DNA of 64,000 nt, taken from contig NC_059550.1 in the NCBI RefSeq assembly GCF_905220415.1, positions 3,474,501 to 3,538,500 on the forward strand, written 5' to 3'. A program made the position numbers and the translations under genes. Shown piece by piece: positions 49,612 to 60,913 of the stretch. The stretch comes from Colias croceus. Lineage: Eukaryota > Arthropoda > Insecta > Lepidoptera > Pieridae. The first letter of the stretch is position 1. Every line of letters starts with the position of its first letter. The notes under the pieces are model-generated. The model worked only from the letters and a program-made list of their open reading frames with translations. It had not been told where the DNA came from and did no database searches.

Positions 49612-50319
49612 TAACATTTTCCGATTTTCAAAAATTCGTAACTCAAAAATTTACGACTCTCAACTCCACGACCTATAAAGTACAATTTTACCTTTTTAAA
49701 CTATTAAAATAGTAAATTCAGTATAAAAAAGTAAAATAAAGTTTTTTATAGCACCTGAAAAAATTACAATGTTAATAAAATTGCATTTCCTTCAGGCGCT
49801 TTTCTCTTAAAATTTCGTTCACCTATCATCACTGATTTCATTTCACAAAAATAAATCTATGTTGTTTTATTATTGTAAGTAATATAAGCATGATACACTT
49901 TTTTGGAATCCTTATTATGATACCTTTAATTTGATACCCGTATTGCAGAAAAATATTTTTTTTTTGTATTTTAGTCTAGCACCCCATATTTTTCTTTTTT
50001 ATTGTCACCTATCTAAAAAAACTTGGCCTAATACGACGAATCTAACGATACCCTAAATAAAGAAATCCATCCAGTGGTTCGGAAGATATCAGAGTATAAA
50101 GAATATTAGATACATACAAAGATAGGCGCGAAAAACATAACCCTTCTTTTTAGTCGGGTAATAAAAATGCCCGAGCTGCTGCGGAACGCGACGCGAGCGG
50201 ATAGTTGCGATAGCGCGGATCACGCTCGCGCTCTGCGCACGTAAAAATGAAGCGGGGGTGCTTGGCTAGCGCGGGGAGAACGTCCAAATCCTCAAAATCG
50301 TTTCACTGTTACAACAACC
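49612..50319. other. 3' flank of the R4-type element
   Basis: AT-rich up to about 50150, then a markedly GC-rich patch at 50160-50290 (GCGGAACGCGACGCGAGCGG) just beyond the stop codon of the R4-type ORF. This patch could be its 3' UTR or another repeat. The 3' end of the retrotransposon could not be fixed, because no terminal simple repeat or target duplication was found here. Confidence 0.4.
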
Positions 50320-53300
50320 TTAAGTAGATGTAGGTGTATTGCTAAGAAATTTTTTTGTGAGACGACAGGTATTAAGAATGACTGCTTTTTGTATAAGTGA
50401 AAGTGTAGATAACGGCATTTGGAGTATTTTCAGATTTGAAATGAGTGACTTTGGGGTGACACCGGTTGTAGATATTACAATGGGGATGATGTTAACAGTG
50501 TGTACTTGCCATTGTCGTTTAATTTCAGTAGCGAGCTCAATATATTTTGACATTTTTTCAGTGTATGTGTTAAGAAGATTGTGTGTGTTACATACTGCTA
50601 TATCAATTAGTAATACTGTGTTTTTAGTTTTGTCAAATACTGTTATGTCCGGCCTGTTAAAATGTATAGTCTTATCTGTAATGATTGTTCTATCCCAGTA
50701 AATTTTAATAGAGTCATTTTCGAGGATTGTGTTAGGCTTATATTTGTAGTAGGCGATTTTTTTGGAAACAAAGGAATGTTTGTGAGCTAAATTTTGATGT
50801 ATGATCGCTGCCACCTGATCGTGTCTATGTTTGTAGTCCGTTTGTGCTATGGATTTGCAAGCACCGGTGATATGTTGGATAGTTTCCGAGCTACTATGAC
50901 ATCTTCTGCACAAATCAGTTGGCAAGTTAGGAATGCGGATGATATGTTTTTGATAATTGCGGGAATCTATGACTTGATCCTGAATGGCGATCATGAAAGC
51001 TTCAGTCTCCGGGAACAGTTCGCCACGCTTCAGCCATTCGTTCGATGCATCTCTATCCACGTGTTGTTGACCAAGGTCGGCATGATGTCTCCCATGTAGA
51101 GATTTCTGTGACCACAAATTCAGTTTCTGTTGTTTATTGTATAATTTGGGCTGAAAGTTTTTATTACTTAAATTAAGTGGGGTTAGTTTAGTGTCTATTT
51201 CTGTAACGTATTTATGTAATTGTGAACGTTCTGACATGATTTGAAAGTATGTTCTTAGTTTTACTATTAGATTATTGTGCAAATTCTGAATGTCAATTAA
51301 ACCACGCCCTCCATCGCAGCGTGGCAATGTAAGGCGTTGTATGCATGTCCTAGGATGGTGTTTTCTGTGTGCTGTCATGTGTGTGTTGATTATACGTTGT
51401 AATTTTAATAAATCTGTTTGGGACCAATTTATAATCCCAAAAGAGTAGGTAAGAACTGGTATCGCGTAGGAGTTTATAGCTTTAACAGTGTTGCGTGAAT
51501 GAAGTTGTGTTCGTAATATTTGGTTAAGTCTTACTTTAAATTTTTTTATTAAATCTAATTTCGCCCGTTTTTGATGAATTTGCCTTGACTGATGGAAACC
51601 TAAATATTTATATGTACTGTATTCGTCCATGGGTTCAATTTGCTCACCGCTATCAAGTAAATATGTATTATATTGTGATTTTCCTTTAATAACTGAATGT
51701 ATTTTGCACTTGTCCACCCCAAACTGCATTTTAATATCTGTAGAGAATGTCTGTGTAATGTCTGCAAGTTTTTTAAGTTCCTGGCTATTTGTGGCGTATA
51801 TTTTGATATCGTCCATATATAGTAAATGTGAAAGAGTGAAGTATGAACCATTATGTTTTAATTTAAAACCTAAATTAGTGTTATTTAGTAATTCTGACAA
51901 TGGATTAAGGGCAATGCAAAACCACAGTGGACTGAGGGCATCTCCCTGGAAGATACCCCTTTGGATTTTAATCGATTCTGTAGTTAATGATACATTTTGA
52001 TATTGTAATTTAAGCTTGGTTTGCCAATGAAGCATGGCTGTACCTAGAAATGATTGAAGCATAGGATGAATTTTATAGTGTTCTAGAATTTGAAGTAACC
52101 AACTGTGAGGAATAGAATCAAACGCCTTCTTATAATCAATGTACATAGTGTGAATGTTTCTGTTTTTGGTTTGTGCCTGTTTCATTACGATTGCGTCTAT
52201 AGTTAACTGTTCCTTACAACCCTGTCTGTTTTTTCTACAACCCTTTTGTTGTTCCGCAAGTATGTGATGGGTATCAAGATGGTGGTAAATTAGGTGACTA
52301 ATACATCCTGTTATTATTTTATATATGGTCTGTAAACACGTTATTGGTCGGTAATTTGCAGGGTTTTGGGGGTCTCCACCTTTTGGTATCATGTATGTTA
52401 CTCCATGTAGAATAAATTCAGGTAACATGTCTGGTGAATGTATAAATTTGTTTATGTGGGCGTGAATAAATGGTTGTGTGCATGTGAGTTTCTTGTACCA
52501 GTAGTTGTGTATGTTGTCAGTTCCAGGGGCTTTCCAGTTGTGAGTGCGATTGATAACTTGAAGGAAAGTGTCTATGGGAAGGTTATCAAACTCCATTGAC
52601 GTTATGTGAGTTGTATCAGAAGTTTTTGTTAACCATGTGGCGTTAGTGTTATGTTCTACCGGATTCTCCCATAAATCGGCCCAAAATTTATGAAATTCTT
52701 GCGATGATGGTGCGTCAAAAGTCTGAATAGTTTCAGAACGATTGTCGCTAAGGGTTCTATAGAAAAGCTTCTCATTATTTACGAAGGTAAAATTTTGTTG
52801 TTTACGTTTTGTACAATTGGTGTATCTTTTTAATCTACATGAGGCTACATTTAACTTTTGCTTTAAAGTGTCAAGAAAATGTTGCGGTTCTGTGTTTGGC
52901 TCCTCGTGTTGGGAATGTGAACGGTATTTTAGTTTTATTTCGTTAACAGTTTTAATTATTTTGTTGTTTCTATTTCCTGCTATGAATTGTGTTAATCTGC
53001 CTATTTCGAGTCTATATTTTTTTATTTTGCTTTCGATTCTTCTTTGCCAAGTGGGTTTTCTGTTTTTGCTGGTATTATCTATATTTTGATTACTATAAAA
53101 CTTTGTTCCATTACAAAGGGCTGCAGTATAAGCAGCCGAATAAATGATAGTGTGAAGTGAACAAAAATCTAACTCATGATTTAAAGTTTTCGGGATAACC
53201 GTTGTGTTAAGGTGACTTATAATTTGAGAGAGTTTTCGTGATGGCTTTTGTTTTGGTATGTATGGTCTTGTTTCTGGGTTAACATTCTTAAAGCGTTTTA

Positions 53301-54444
53301 TTGCATTATTAAATTCAGTTTCAATTTTACTATATAAGTGACTATCGTGTGAAATATTTGGGATAGATGTATCGATGTGTGATTGAATTCCTGAATCTTG
53401 GCGTGTAAGTGTGTTTAAAGTGTCTATTACTTCTTCATTTAAACTAAAATTAGTATCGTCAGTTATTGCCGGTTGTATGTTGCACGATAGGTTAGTATTT
53501 GATACCAATAACTTTTGTTCAACCTCTTTTCTAAGTTCACAGATTTTATGTGCAAATAACTTATTTCTAAATATGATTCGTCTTTGATCTGCAATTCTTT
53601 GTTCTGAGATGTGTGACAAATGTGGTAGTTTTTCTATAAACATAGCATGTAACTTACTTCGGTAGGCTGTCAAATCGGATTCTAATTCAGTTACGGTTAA
53701 GTAGCTTCTGATAATTTCTTCATTCATTTCGTCTGTCCACTTCATTCTTGTATTTTGTGTGGAATTTATGGATGTTTGTTGTGTGGATTCATTTGTATTG
53801 TGGGGTGTTGTATAACTGTTCTGTGTAGTTTGTATTTGTTTTGTAACTTCATTATAAATTTGATCTAGTGTTTCTTGTGGTAGTAGCTTATTTCGTAAAA
53901 TCGCTCTTTTTTGATCGCCTATTCTTTGTCGAGTGGCCTGCATGTTTGGGTATTTACTATTAAATTGTAGATGAAGAGATTCCAGGTAGTTATTCATTTG
54001 TGTAGTCTCACATTTAGTTATTATAAGGTATGTGCGCCATATGAATCGGTTCATATCTTCAGTCCATTTTTTTCGCGCACGTATTTGGCCAACAGTGGGT
54101 GCAGGGTCGATGGCTATTGCCTCCTGCACAACAGTTGTTGTCCTTGTAGAATATAAGGAATAATCGGAAGAGGGGGAGGAAGTAGAGGAACGAAAGAGAG
54201 TATGAGTAGAGGATGGTGATGGGGCATTGGAAAAAAGGGAATGTTCAGATGATGCAATGGATGATGGTGATGATGATCGGTCGGCTGTCGTCCATTGTTC
54301 GAGGGGAACCCGCCTGCTCAGTCCCCCGTCGCCAACGGTTCGCATGCTGTCACATCCAGCGTTGGCTCCAGATGTGCCCCGACGACCCCCGGGCAGCGGC
54401 CGCAAATTATATCTTTTATTTGTACTATCCATATTTTTCTCCAT
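50320..54444 (-). CDS. R4-clade non-LTR retrotransposon polyprotein
   Basis: A single uninterrupted 1374-residue ORF. Residues 55-105 are Ser-rich. Two related ~75-residue repeats follow at 126-200 and 235-308. Both read KWT(E/D)(D/E)MN, a TYL/SYL-type helix, QRI.DQ.R and RNKL, like a Myb/SANT-type DNA-binding helix set. The reverse transcriptase starts near 640 with WKAPGTDNIHNYW, then YRPITCLQTIYK, IDYKKAFDSIPHSW (~765), GIFQGDALSPLWF and LLYMDDIKIYA (~876). A knuckle CRRCHSSSETIQHITGAC lies near 1180. A restriction-like endonuclease has RPD, then 14 residues, then D (LLIDIAVC) near 1265-1287. There is no APE endonuclease. This order (N-terminal DNA-binding region, RT, CCHC, RLE) is that of R2/R4-type site-selective elements, and the RT wording fits the R4/Dong clade best. 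An intact ORF suggests recent activity. Confidence 0.88.
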   Translation of the reverse strand: MEKNMDSTNKRYNLRPLPGGRRGTSGANAGCDSMRTVGDGGLSRRVPLEQWTTADRSSSPSSIASSEHSLFSNAPSPSSTHTLFRSSTSSPSSDYSLYSTRTTTVVQEAIAIDPAPTVGQIRARKKWTEDMNRFIWRTYLIITKCETTQMNNYLESLHLQFNSKYPNMQATRQRIGDQKRAILRNKLLPQETLDQIYNEVTKQIQTTQNSYTTPHNTNESTQQTSINSTQNTRMKWTDEMNEEIIRSYLTVTELESDLTAYRSKLHAMFIEKLPHLSHISEQRIADQRRIIFRNKLFAHKICELRKEVEQKLLVSNTNLSCNIQPAITDDTNFSLNEEVIDTLNTLTRQDSGIQSHIDTSIPNISHDSHLYSKIETEFNNAIKRFKNVNPETRPYIPKQKPSRKLSQIISHLNTTVIPKTLNHELDFCSLHTIIYSAAYTAALCNGTKFYSNQNIDNTSKNRKPTWQRRIESKIKKYRLEIGRLTQFIAGNRNNKIIKTVNEIKLKYRSHSQHEEPNTEPQHFLDTLKQKLNVASCRLKRYTNCTKRKQQNFTFVNNEKLFYRTLSDNRSETIQTFDAPSSQEFHKFWADLWENPVEHNTNATWLTKTSDTTHITSMEFDNLPIDTFLQVINRTHNWKAPGTDNIHNYWYKKLTCTQPFIHAHINKFIHSPDMLPEFILHGVTYMIPKGGDPQNPANYRPITCLQTIYKIITGCISHLIYHHLDTHHILAEQQKGCRKNRQGCKEQLTIDAIVMKQAQTKNRNIHTMYIDYKKAFDSIPHSWLLQILEHYKIHPMLQSFLGTAMLHWQTKLKLQYQNVSLTTESIKIQRGIFQGDALSPLWFCIALNPLSELLNNTNLGFKLKHNGSYFTLSHLLYMDDIKIYATNSQELKKLADITQTFSTDIKMQFGVDKCKIHSVIKGKSQYNTYLLDSGEQIEPMDEYSTYKYLGFHQSRQIHQKRAKLDLIKKFKVRLNQILRTQLHSRNTVKAINSYAIPVLTYSFGIINWSQTDLLKLQRIINTHMTAHRKHHPRTCIQRLTLPRCDGGRGLIDIQNLHNNLIVKLRTYFQIMSERSQLHKYVTEIDTKLTPLNLSNKNFQPKLYNKQQKLNLWSQKSLHGRHHADLGQQHVDRDASNEWLKRGELFPETEAFMIAIQDQVIDSRNYQKHIIRIPNLPTDLCRRCHSSSETIQHITGACKSIAQTDYKHRHDQVAAIIHQNLAHKHSFVSKKIAYYKYKPNTILENDSIKIYWDRTIITDKTIHFNRPDITVFDKTKNTVLLIDIAVCNTHNLLNTYTEKMSKYIELATEIKRQWQVHTVNIIPIVISTTGVTPKSLISNLKILQMPLSTLSLIQKAVILNTCRLTKKFLSNTPTST

Positions 54445-55335
54445 AAAATGGGTGTGTCTAACTTAACGTCAACGTTTGGGATCGTTGGTTTAGGTAGGTG
54501 TGATAATTATTAGGTGGAAAGATGTTTAGACCACAATATCCTGTTCCCAGTACCCGTAAGCCCCCCCACCACGACAAGGTGATCCCATGGGGGGGGATTA
54601 TTATTATTATTATGTGTATCTCATTCCATAATACTCGGGTACCATCATAAGGAAGGTACCCGGTCCTTTGGAAGGCTTACGTGGGGACACGGATCCAACA
54701 CGCAGAGGCCCTTTAGAGAACTTTACTGTGTTGTGGGACACCAGCCGCAGCCTGCCCATGACTGCACTATAGAGATACAGTCCTAGGCAGTCCGCGGCCG
54801 ATGTAGGACTATTACAAGATATGGAAAAACAAAATAAACTGGGCTATGGAGTGGGATGTTAAATGGGCTGGTATTTGGGGACTATTGGAAACTATGGCAC
54901 CTGCCTTTCTACTAAAAGAAAGTAAAAATATGTTGGCAGGTGGTGACTCGCCCTCTCACTGTATGGGCCCCCGAAATAAGTCGCTGCAATAGTGCGACAA
55001 GGGGGCAACATATTGTGAGCAGCTAAGGGTGGAGAGGCGTCCTTGGACTTTAAACGACGATCACGCGCTCCCTGAGGGTCCAGCATCACGTGCCCACTCG
55101 CCACTTACACTTCGCATCCACCCTTCGAGCTAAAAGCTCTCGCGACTCCACTCTGGCCGGCCGGTTAAGGCAAGCCAGAGGTGGGGGTCCTGTCCTCGTC
55201 AGGCTTCACTCCGACCGGCCGGTGAAGGCAAGCCGGAGATGAAGACAGGGGCCTCCCCCGGGAGCACTCGGTTCCCGCGGGGTCGCTACTCCCCGACACC
55301 CCGCCACAAGGTGTCCTGCGGGTTGACTGATTGCA
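54445..55335 (-). repeat. Putative 5' leader of the R4-type element, GC-rich, with TAA tract
   Basis: Read on the minus strand, GC-rich sequence from about 55335 reaches a TAATAATAATAATAAT tract (54597-54612), then a C8 run and a mirrored G7 run flanking ATCACCTTGTCGTGGTG (54557-54597), and then the ORF. TAA tracts are the known insertion site of Dong-type R4 elements, and a second short ATAATAATAAT lies at 55336-55347. The 54613-55335 block is either the 5' part of one 5-kb element or a piece of an earlier insertion. It includes two similar hairpin units, GGCCGGCCGGTTAAGGCAAG and GACCGGCCGGTGAAGGCAAG (55157-55235). No credible ORF was recognised. Confidence 0.55.
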
Positions 55336-56511
55336 TTATTATTATATTACATAGGTACTAAAATAAAACAAAAATTTATTTATAAATGAATTTAAAATAA
55401 CGCTTTAAAAAAATTAATTAAAACCGAAAATTACTTAATGATATGAATAAGTGCATTGCACTTAGTTTAAGTAATTGTCGAAATAGTAAAGCCACTAACA
55501 GTATCTTAATGCCATATCTAACAGTAAACACGAGTAAGCGAATAAAAATCACGCCGTGACGATGGTTGAAAGTCTCTTAGTAATGTTTAAAATCTCATGA
55601 TGATATCGCAAATAACTTTTTCACGTTTCCATCTCTAATAGCTGCTAATATTCACTTATCTTTGTTAGTGAATTACTACATGCATTAATGGCTAATGCTC
55701 ATCTCTAGATTCATTCGATAACTTCATTCGGACCATTCGAACAGAATTTACATAAATATTTTGCGACTCTATTCTCTATAAATTAATGTATGGTATGGTA
55801 TGGTCTTCCGAGTCGTAAAAAATGTATTTTAAAAAGTCTGAAAGCCCAAATATTTTTAAATTGTAATTTTTAAATCTAATTAAATGGGATTAATAATGCA
55901 CCTAGTTTAAATTATTTCTTATTTCGTACTGTGTTTGTATTACATGCGGTTGTGTTATAAAACGTATAAAACTAAGGAAATTTCCTAATATCCATGATTT
56001 TTCGATTTTGGAATAAAAAAAACGGTAGATATTCTCTGTACTAGGCATTCCAAATGCAAGATGGCTATTTTCTAATGATACGTAATACGTGAACAAATAT
56101 AGGCAATTTGTATGTAAATTAGGCGTCTGCTGTCTCTCATGAATAAGCATCAGCACACAATACATGTAAATTAACTGTTATTACGAAGCAAATACATCAC
56201 CGTTCATTACATAACGAAAGAACGTCCGATTCATTAGCATATCCTTATTTTTTGCGAGCTGTTCGTGCAAATAACTACTTATACGAATACTCTTCTTTCG
56301 CCAATAAATCTCTGTGTAGTTTAACTAATGCGTTCATTCAACGTGCTATTTATTTATTTAACCATTTATTATACCACACCATTTAATATTACAATTTACA
56401 GTTTAAATTGTATATATGTAGATGCTAGGTAAAGTACAAAACGCGCACGTAGCGACGCTACTCCCCATAGAGTTGATGGGAGAGACTGTAAATGTCTTTG
56501 TCTTTATCTTG

Positions 56512-56562
56512 AGGTACATACATAATTGATATTAGCAATCATAATCAATTATGTATGTACCT
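56512..56562. repeat. Perfect 19-bp inverted repeat (hairpin)
   Basis: AGGTACATACATAATTGAT at 56512-56530 is exactly mirrored at 56544-56562 across a 13-base loop. The stem is AT-rich and would form a stable hairpin in DNA or RNA. It is not part of a larger inverted repeat that I can see. Confidence 0.85.
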
Positions 56563-59500
56563 TTATGACAATTATTTCAATCTCATAATTTTAAATACTT
56601 CCTAAAAATTTATTTTATGATAGTAAAATATAGAAATGTACTTATACCTTACTCAATGAAATATTTGCATACTAATCATTCATTATAATATTAGAATATA
56701 AACTTGTACCTGAATAACAAAGGTCATCTATGAATATTGAGTACCGGGACTAGTGGAAAAGGCTCATAGCCGTAATGCAATGTTTATGTCATGTTCGATT
56801 GGTGTAAAGCCACAGATTTGCGGCCAGTTCCGTGTGAACTCAGAGCTGAAGCTCACAGAAACAATATCTATATTTAACTTATATCTAAACCTGTTGGGCT
56901 ATTTCTATTTATATTAAAGGTATTGATAACTTTCTAACGTGTTAGCTTAATCATTTAGGTTTAGAGGTAACATATTCTGGTGTGTCATGTGTCTGTATAT
57001 ATTTCATACATATAAGTTAAATTTTTATAAATAAAGCGTTTGGTTTTAGAAATGATTAGAAACATTTTCAAAAGCACTGGATTGTATTATAACTTTTTTA
57101 ATTCTGTTAAATGAATGACTATATGTTTAAGTTGTTTACAGTCATAATAAGATTAAATACATTATTGTGATATTACTTATACTTTCGCCTGAAAAAGTTT
57201 TCTACTTCTCACATATTATAACAGTAAAGCTCACACGAGTTACGAAGTAAACCTCACAGCTAGCAAGGCCGTGACGTCTCATTACCTCATGTATAACGGA
57301 CGGAATGTAACTGTTTGACAGCCTCTCAAAGTTGATGAGTTTATGTAATTGCTTCTTTGAACCTGTCGATCCATCAAACTAGTACTTCATAAATCCAAAA
57401 CGTCGGTAGGCTTGTTAAATTTACGCTTAACCAAAGTTTAGAAAACGAACAATTAATCATGTTGTGGATTTGGAAATATCACTAATGTAGAGTCCGAGTT
57501 CCGACTTCCGACGCTTTCAAGGCAATTTATCTACAATTCATAATGCAAGCACAATATTAAGCCCAAGTTCTTAATATTCTTTATACATTAATATAACGTG
57601 TGTAGTAAAATAATATAAGGCCATTATCTCCATCTTATCTGGGATAAAGAGCACGTAACATATATACATATGCATATTTCTTATTTTTTAATCCATTGAA
57701 TCAAAGTTCACTCTACATCCGTCGTTAACAGTACTATGTATAATGAATTCAAAATTTATCCCATATTTTCTCAATGTTCCCAGAAGGTCGCTCGTTACTG
57801 ACTAACGGAAAATCTAACTGTTTGACGTTCCGACGCCGGGCTTTTCGTTCCAGTTATTGCGATAATCTGCTAGTTTTGAGTTCACGTGTTTTTAGAGTAA
57901 ACAGACAAACAAATGAAGCTTTTAGTCTAGTAATTTGTAAACTAGAGCACGCAACCGTCACTAATTCGGAATGCTCTTGTTATGGGAAAGCTTAAAATGG
58001 CTCATACATGATCCTTCTGTATCCGATATTATTAGTTAACTAACATAGAATCAAATACGATATCATTTTGTATAAGTTTTGTATAATTTAAACGTAAAAA
58101 ATAAATATTAATTCGTATACCGTTTCGTTCATGCTAAGATTACATAAATAAAAATATAATTTCCTGATATATATTAAAAATCTCGTACAGAAACGTATCA
58201 TTATAAATAAACAAGAATGCTAAAGACTAAGTAATCTTAAATGATAAAACAAATAAAAAGCGCTTTACATTCTTGTTAAGCCAATTAAAGTAGTTTTTAC
58301 TTAGTCAAAGTGTTATTTTTTGCAAGTACAAAGACTAACAATGGGTAAGTACCATATTATTTTGTTTTTCAGAAGAAAGTTCAGAAGAAAGTTGTGAAAA
58401 AAAAGTAAAACAAGAGATATATTAAATAAATCACTCTTAAGAACTTCATGATTCCATATATACCATATTATGTATTCAATAAAAGGTAAGGTATTCAATG
58501 AAACAAACATGATTAATAAATTAAAAATATATTTCCCTTTTATAAAAATAATTTTAGTCAGAAAGTTTGTAAGGATACTCTAACACAAAAAAAGCTAGCT
58601 TATGGTTAAGTGCAATTAAAACAACAATTTAAAATCGTTATAATACAAGTAAAATGACGTAGAGAGCTTATGCACTTGTATCATTTATGAAAGTAATCTA
58701 GATATTTACTGTTTTGTCTATAACAATGTCGGTTAATGGGAAAGGAAATTTAGAAAAGCGCACTCATCCCATACCTACAAGTTCATACTTGGAAATCATT
58801 GTAAAATCAGTGACAATCAATAATTTTCTACGGTTGTCATAAGAAGTAAACCATTCCGGCAAAACGTGGCAAAAAGGTGAAACTCATCGTCAACCATACC
58901 CTCTGAAGAAATCTCCACACAATACTGTGTGGGAATTTGTAAACAACATAGTAAATATATCCACGCTATTATAATCTGTATTGCGTAATGATAAACATTA
59001 TAATGGTGTGCTCTAATTGTTAAAATTAAGATACGTTTGGACTGTTGATACGAATTGTAGTAAAGTGAAGCGCGTGAGAATTTTTGTAACTTTGTTCTAT
59101 AGTAAAAAGGAAAAAATGATGGGTTTATTTTGCTAAGTTTTTGCTGTAGATGTTAAATAACAATTGTAGAATTAAGTAATAGAACTTTCTTTCGATTCGT
59201 TTTTTGTTTATTACACAGATAAGATTAAAAACAAAGAAAATCTAGTATCTAGATACTATGGTTAATCGTAATCTGCCAGAGTATACTAATTACAGAAAAT
59301 TCTATTCCTACCACCAAATTATACCTTTCAATATTTCTATATGAGCTACTCTTGCACTATTCAGTGAATTTTTTAAACTAAAATTAGTTTAAACTATATT
59401 TTTATTCCAATACTGTATGATCTACCGCAGAGCGCTTGTAAATAATATCCAATGTTTCTTTTTGTACAGGCGAGACAAGATTAAGCACTTTACATTCGCC

Positions 59501-60670
59501 TGTAAGATTGTTTATCGACGATTATGCCAATTAAAGTTTACCATGGGCTTGTTGTATTCAGGACGCCCACATCAGTGACATCTCACGCGAACCATCATTA
59601 TATTCGTGCTAGACTGACTATGTAGGTACTTTAATAATAAATCGAAAGGAATTCTTAAAGAACCCATTTATTTTAAAGCAAATTAACTTTTTCTAGTTTT
59701 GGTAGGTATAATTGATTTGCACGTTTAAAATTTAAATTATTACTAAAACAACAGCTCTTCGCTGATTGCTGGGAAACACGATTTTACAGAATATATACTT
59801 ATATTGGGTGTTTGCTACTTCGCCAAGTACTATTTCCAAGCTACATGCCTTTGCCTGACGTCTGAATATAAACCTATTAAATATATATTTATTATCAAAA
59901 AATAATCCGCCTTCAAATTCAGTCAGAACTCAGCCATCCTTCGTGATCTTTTATTATAAGAAAAACAACATGACCATCAATTTGTAATCATATATTTACA
60001 TGGTAGGTATGTGAATAAATGTTCTCAATACATTAGTTTCACTTAATGCTATACGCCTGTGTTAAACAGTTCAAAGGTGAAAAAGTACACTAAAGAAAGC
60101 TAATGTTTCATGCCAAATTTCAAGAACATTTACTTTCTCAGATTAATGATCTGATTTTTGAAAGCTCACCTTGACTCGAGCTATAAAAGCACAACACTAT
60201 TTTATTTTCTCATCTTAATCTCAACAGTAATTTGCAAAAATGACGTTGAAGAAAACACGCTTCGTAACGGTTTTGTAAAATTTAGGCTAATGATAAAAGT
60301 ACAAAACGATTTAGGTAAATGTATTATTCAGATTTTTTAGTATGGGCAGTTGAAAAAATATTCAAACTTTTTGTATTCAAGAGTTTTCGTTTAAATGCTT
60401 TACTAGAGTTATTTTCTCTACTTAACCCGAAAAATTATACCTAAGCTTTTTCTATAAGTTTTGATAAATACACAACTTGTTCAGTTTTATATAGATACTT
60501 ATAATTTGCAATTGAACACAGTATCTTCCATTTCCTTAACTTCTTTATCAGGCTGATATAATGGAGCGATTATGTAGGTATGCTCCAACAATTTTCACAC
60601 ACACCTCTTTAAGTACCTAATCTTTATTACGTGGTTATTTCAAACATAATACATTGAGTTCAAATAATAG

Positions 60671-60913
60671 TGCAGCAAATTGGTTACAAAATTAGATGGC
60701 AATGAACTTCCACCTATAGTAGAGCATAATCATAGAGTACGAGGTGTAAATTATAACTACAAGCAGCGGGGTGTTCGCTATTATAAGCTCGGAACTGTAG
60801 GCCGTAAATGTACAAAGAACGAAGGCCATTACTGTGTGACCATACAAGATATGGGTGCAGAGTTTTTAGGTATATCCAACCTACCGTTTTTATTCGAATC
60901 CTTATACTTTTAG
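60671..60913 (+). pseudogene. FLYWCH-like zinc-finger exon or fragment
   Basis: An open frame preceded by a possible acceptor (AATAG|TGC at 60670/60671) reads CSKLVTKLDGNELPPIVEHN then H, resembling the C-terminal half of a FLYWCH zinc finger (a Cys, then an xLVT strand, then HNH). The N-terminal half of the domain is not seen upstream. The frame closes at 60913, or earlier at a possible donor GTAAAT near 60803. It could be an exon of a mod(mdg4)-like gene, a broken copy, or chance. Confidence 0.22.

Noticed and set aside
50339..54513. Several plus-strand ORFs of 60-123 codons
   Set aside because: They lie opposite the 1374-codon R4-type ORF and show no motifs; they are antisense shadows.
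54892..55104. Minus ORF of 70 codons in the GC-rich leader
   Set aside because: High GC content lowers stop frequency; no recognisable domain, and it overlaps likely structured leader RNA.
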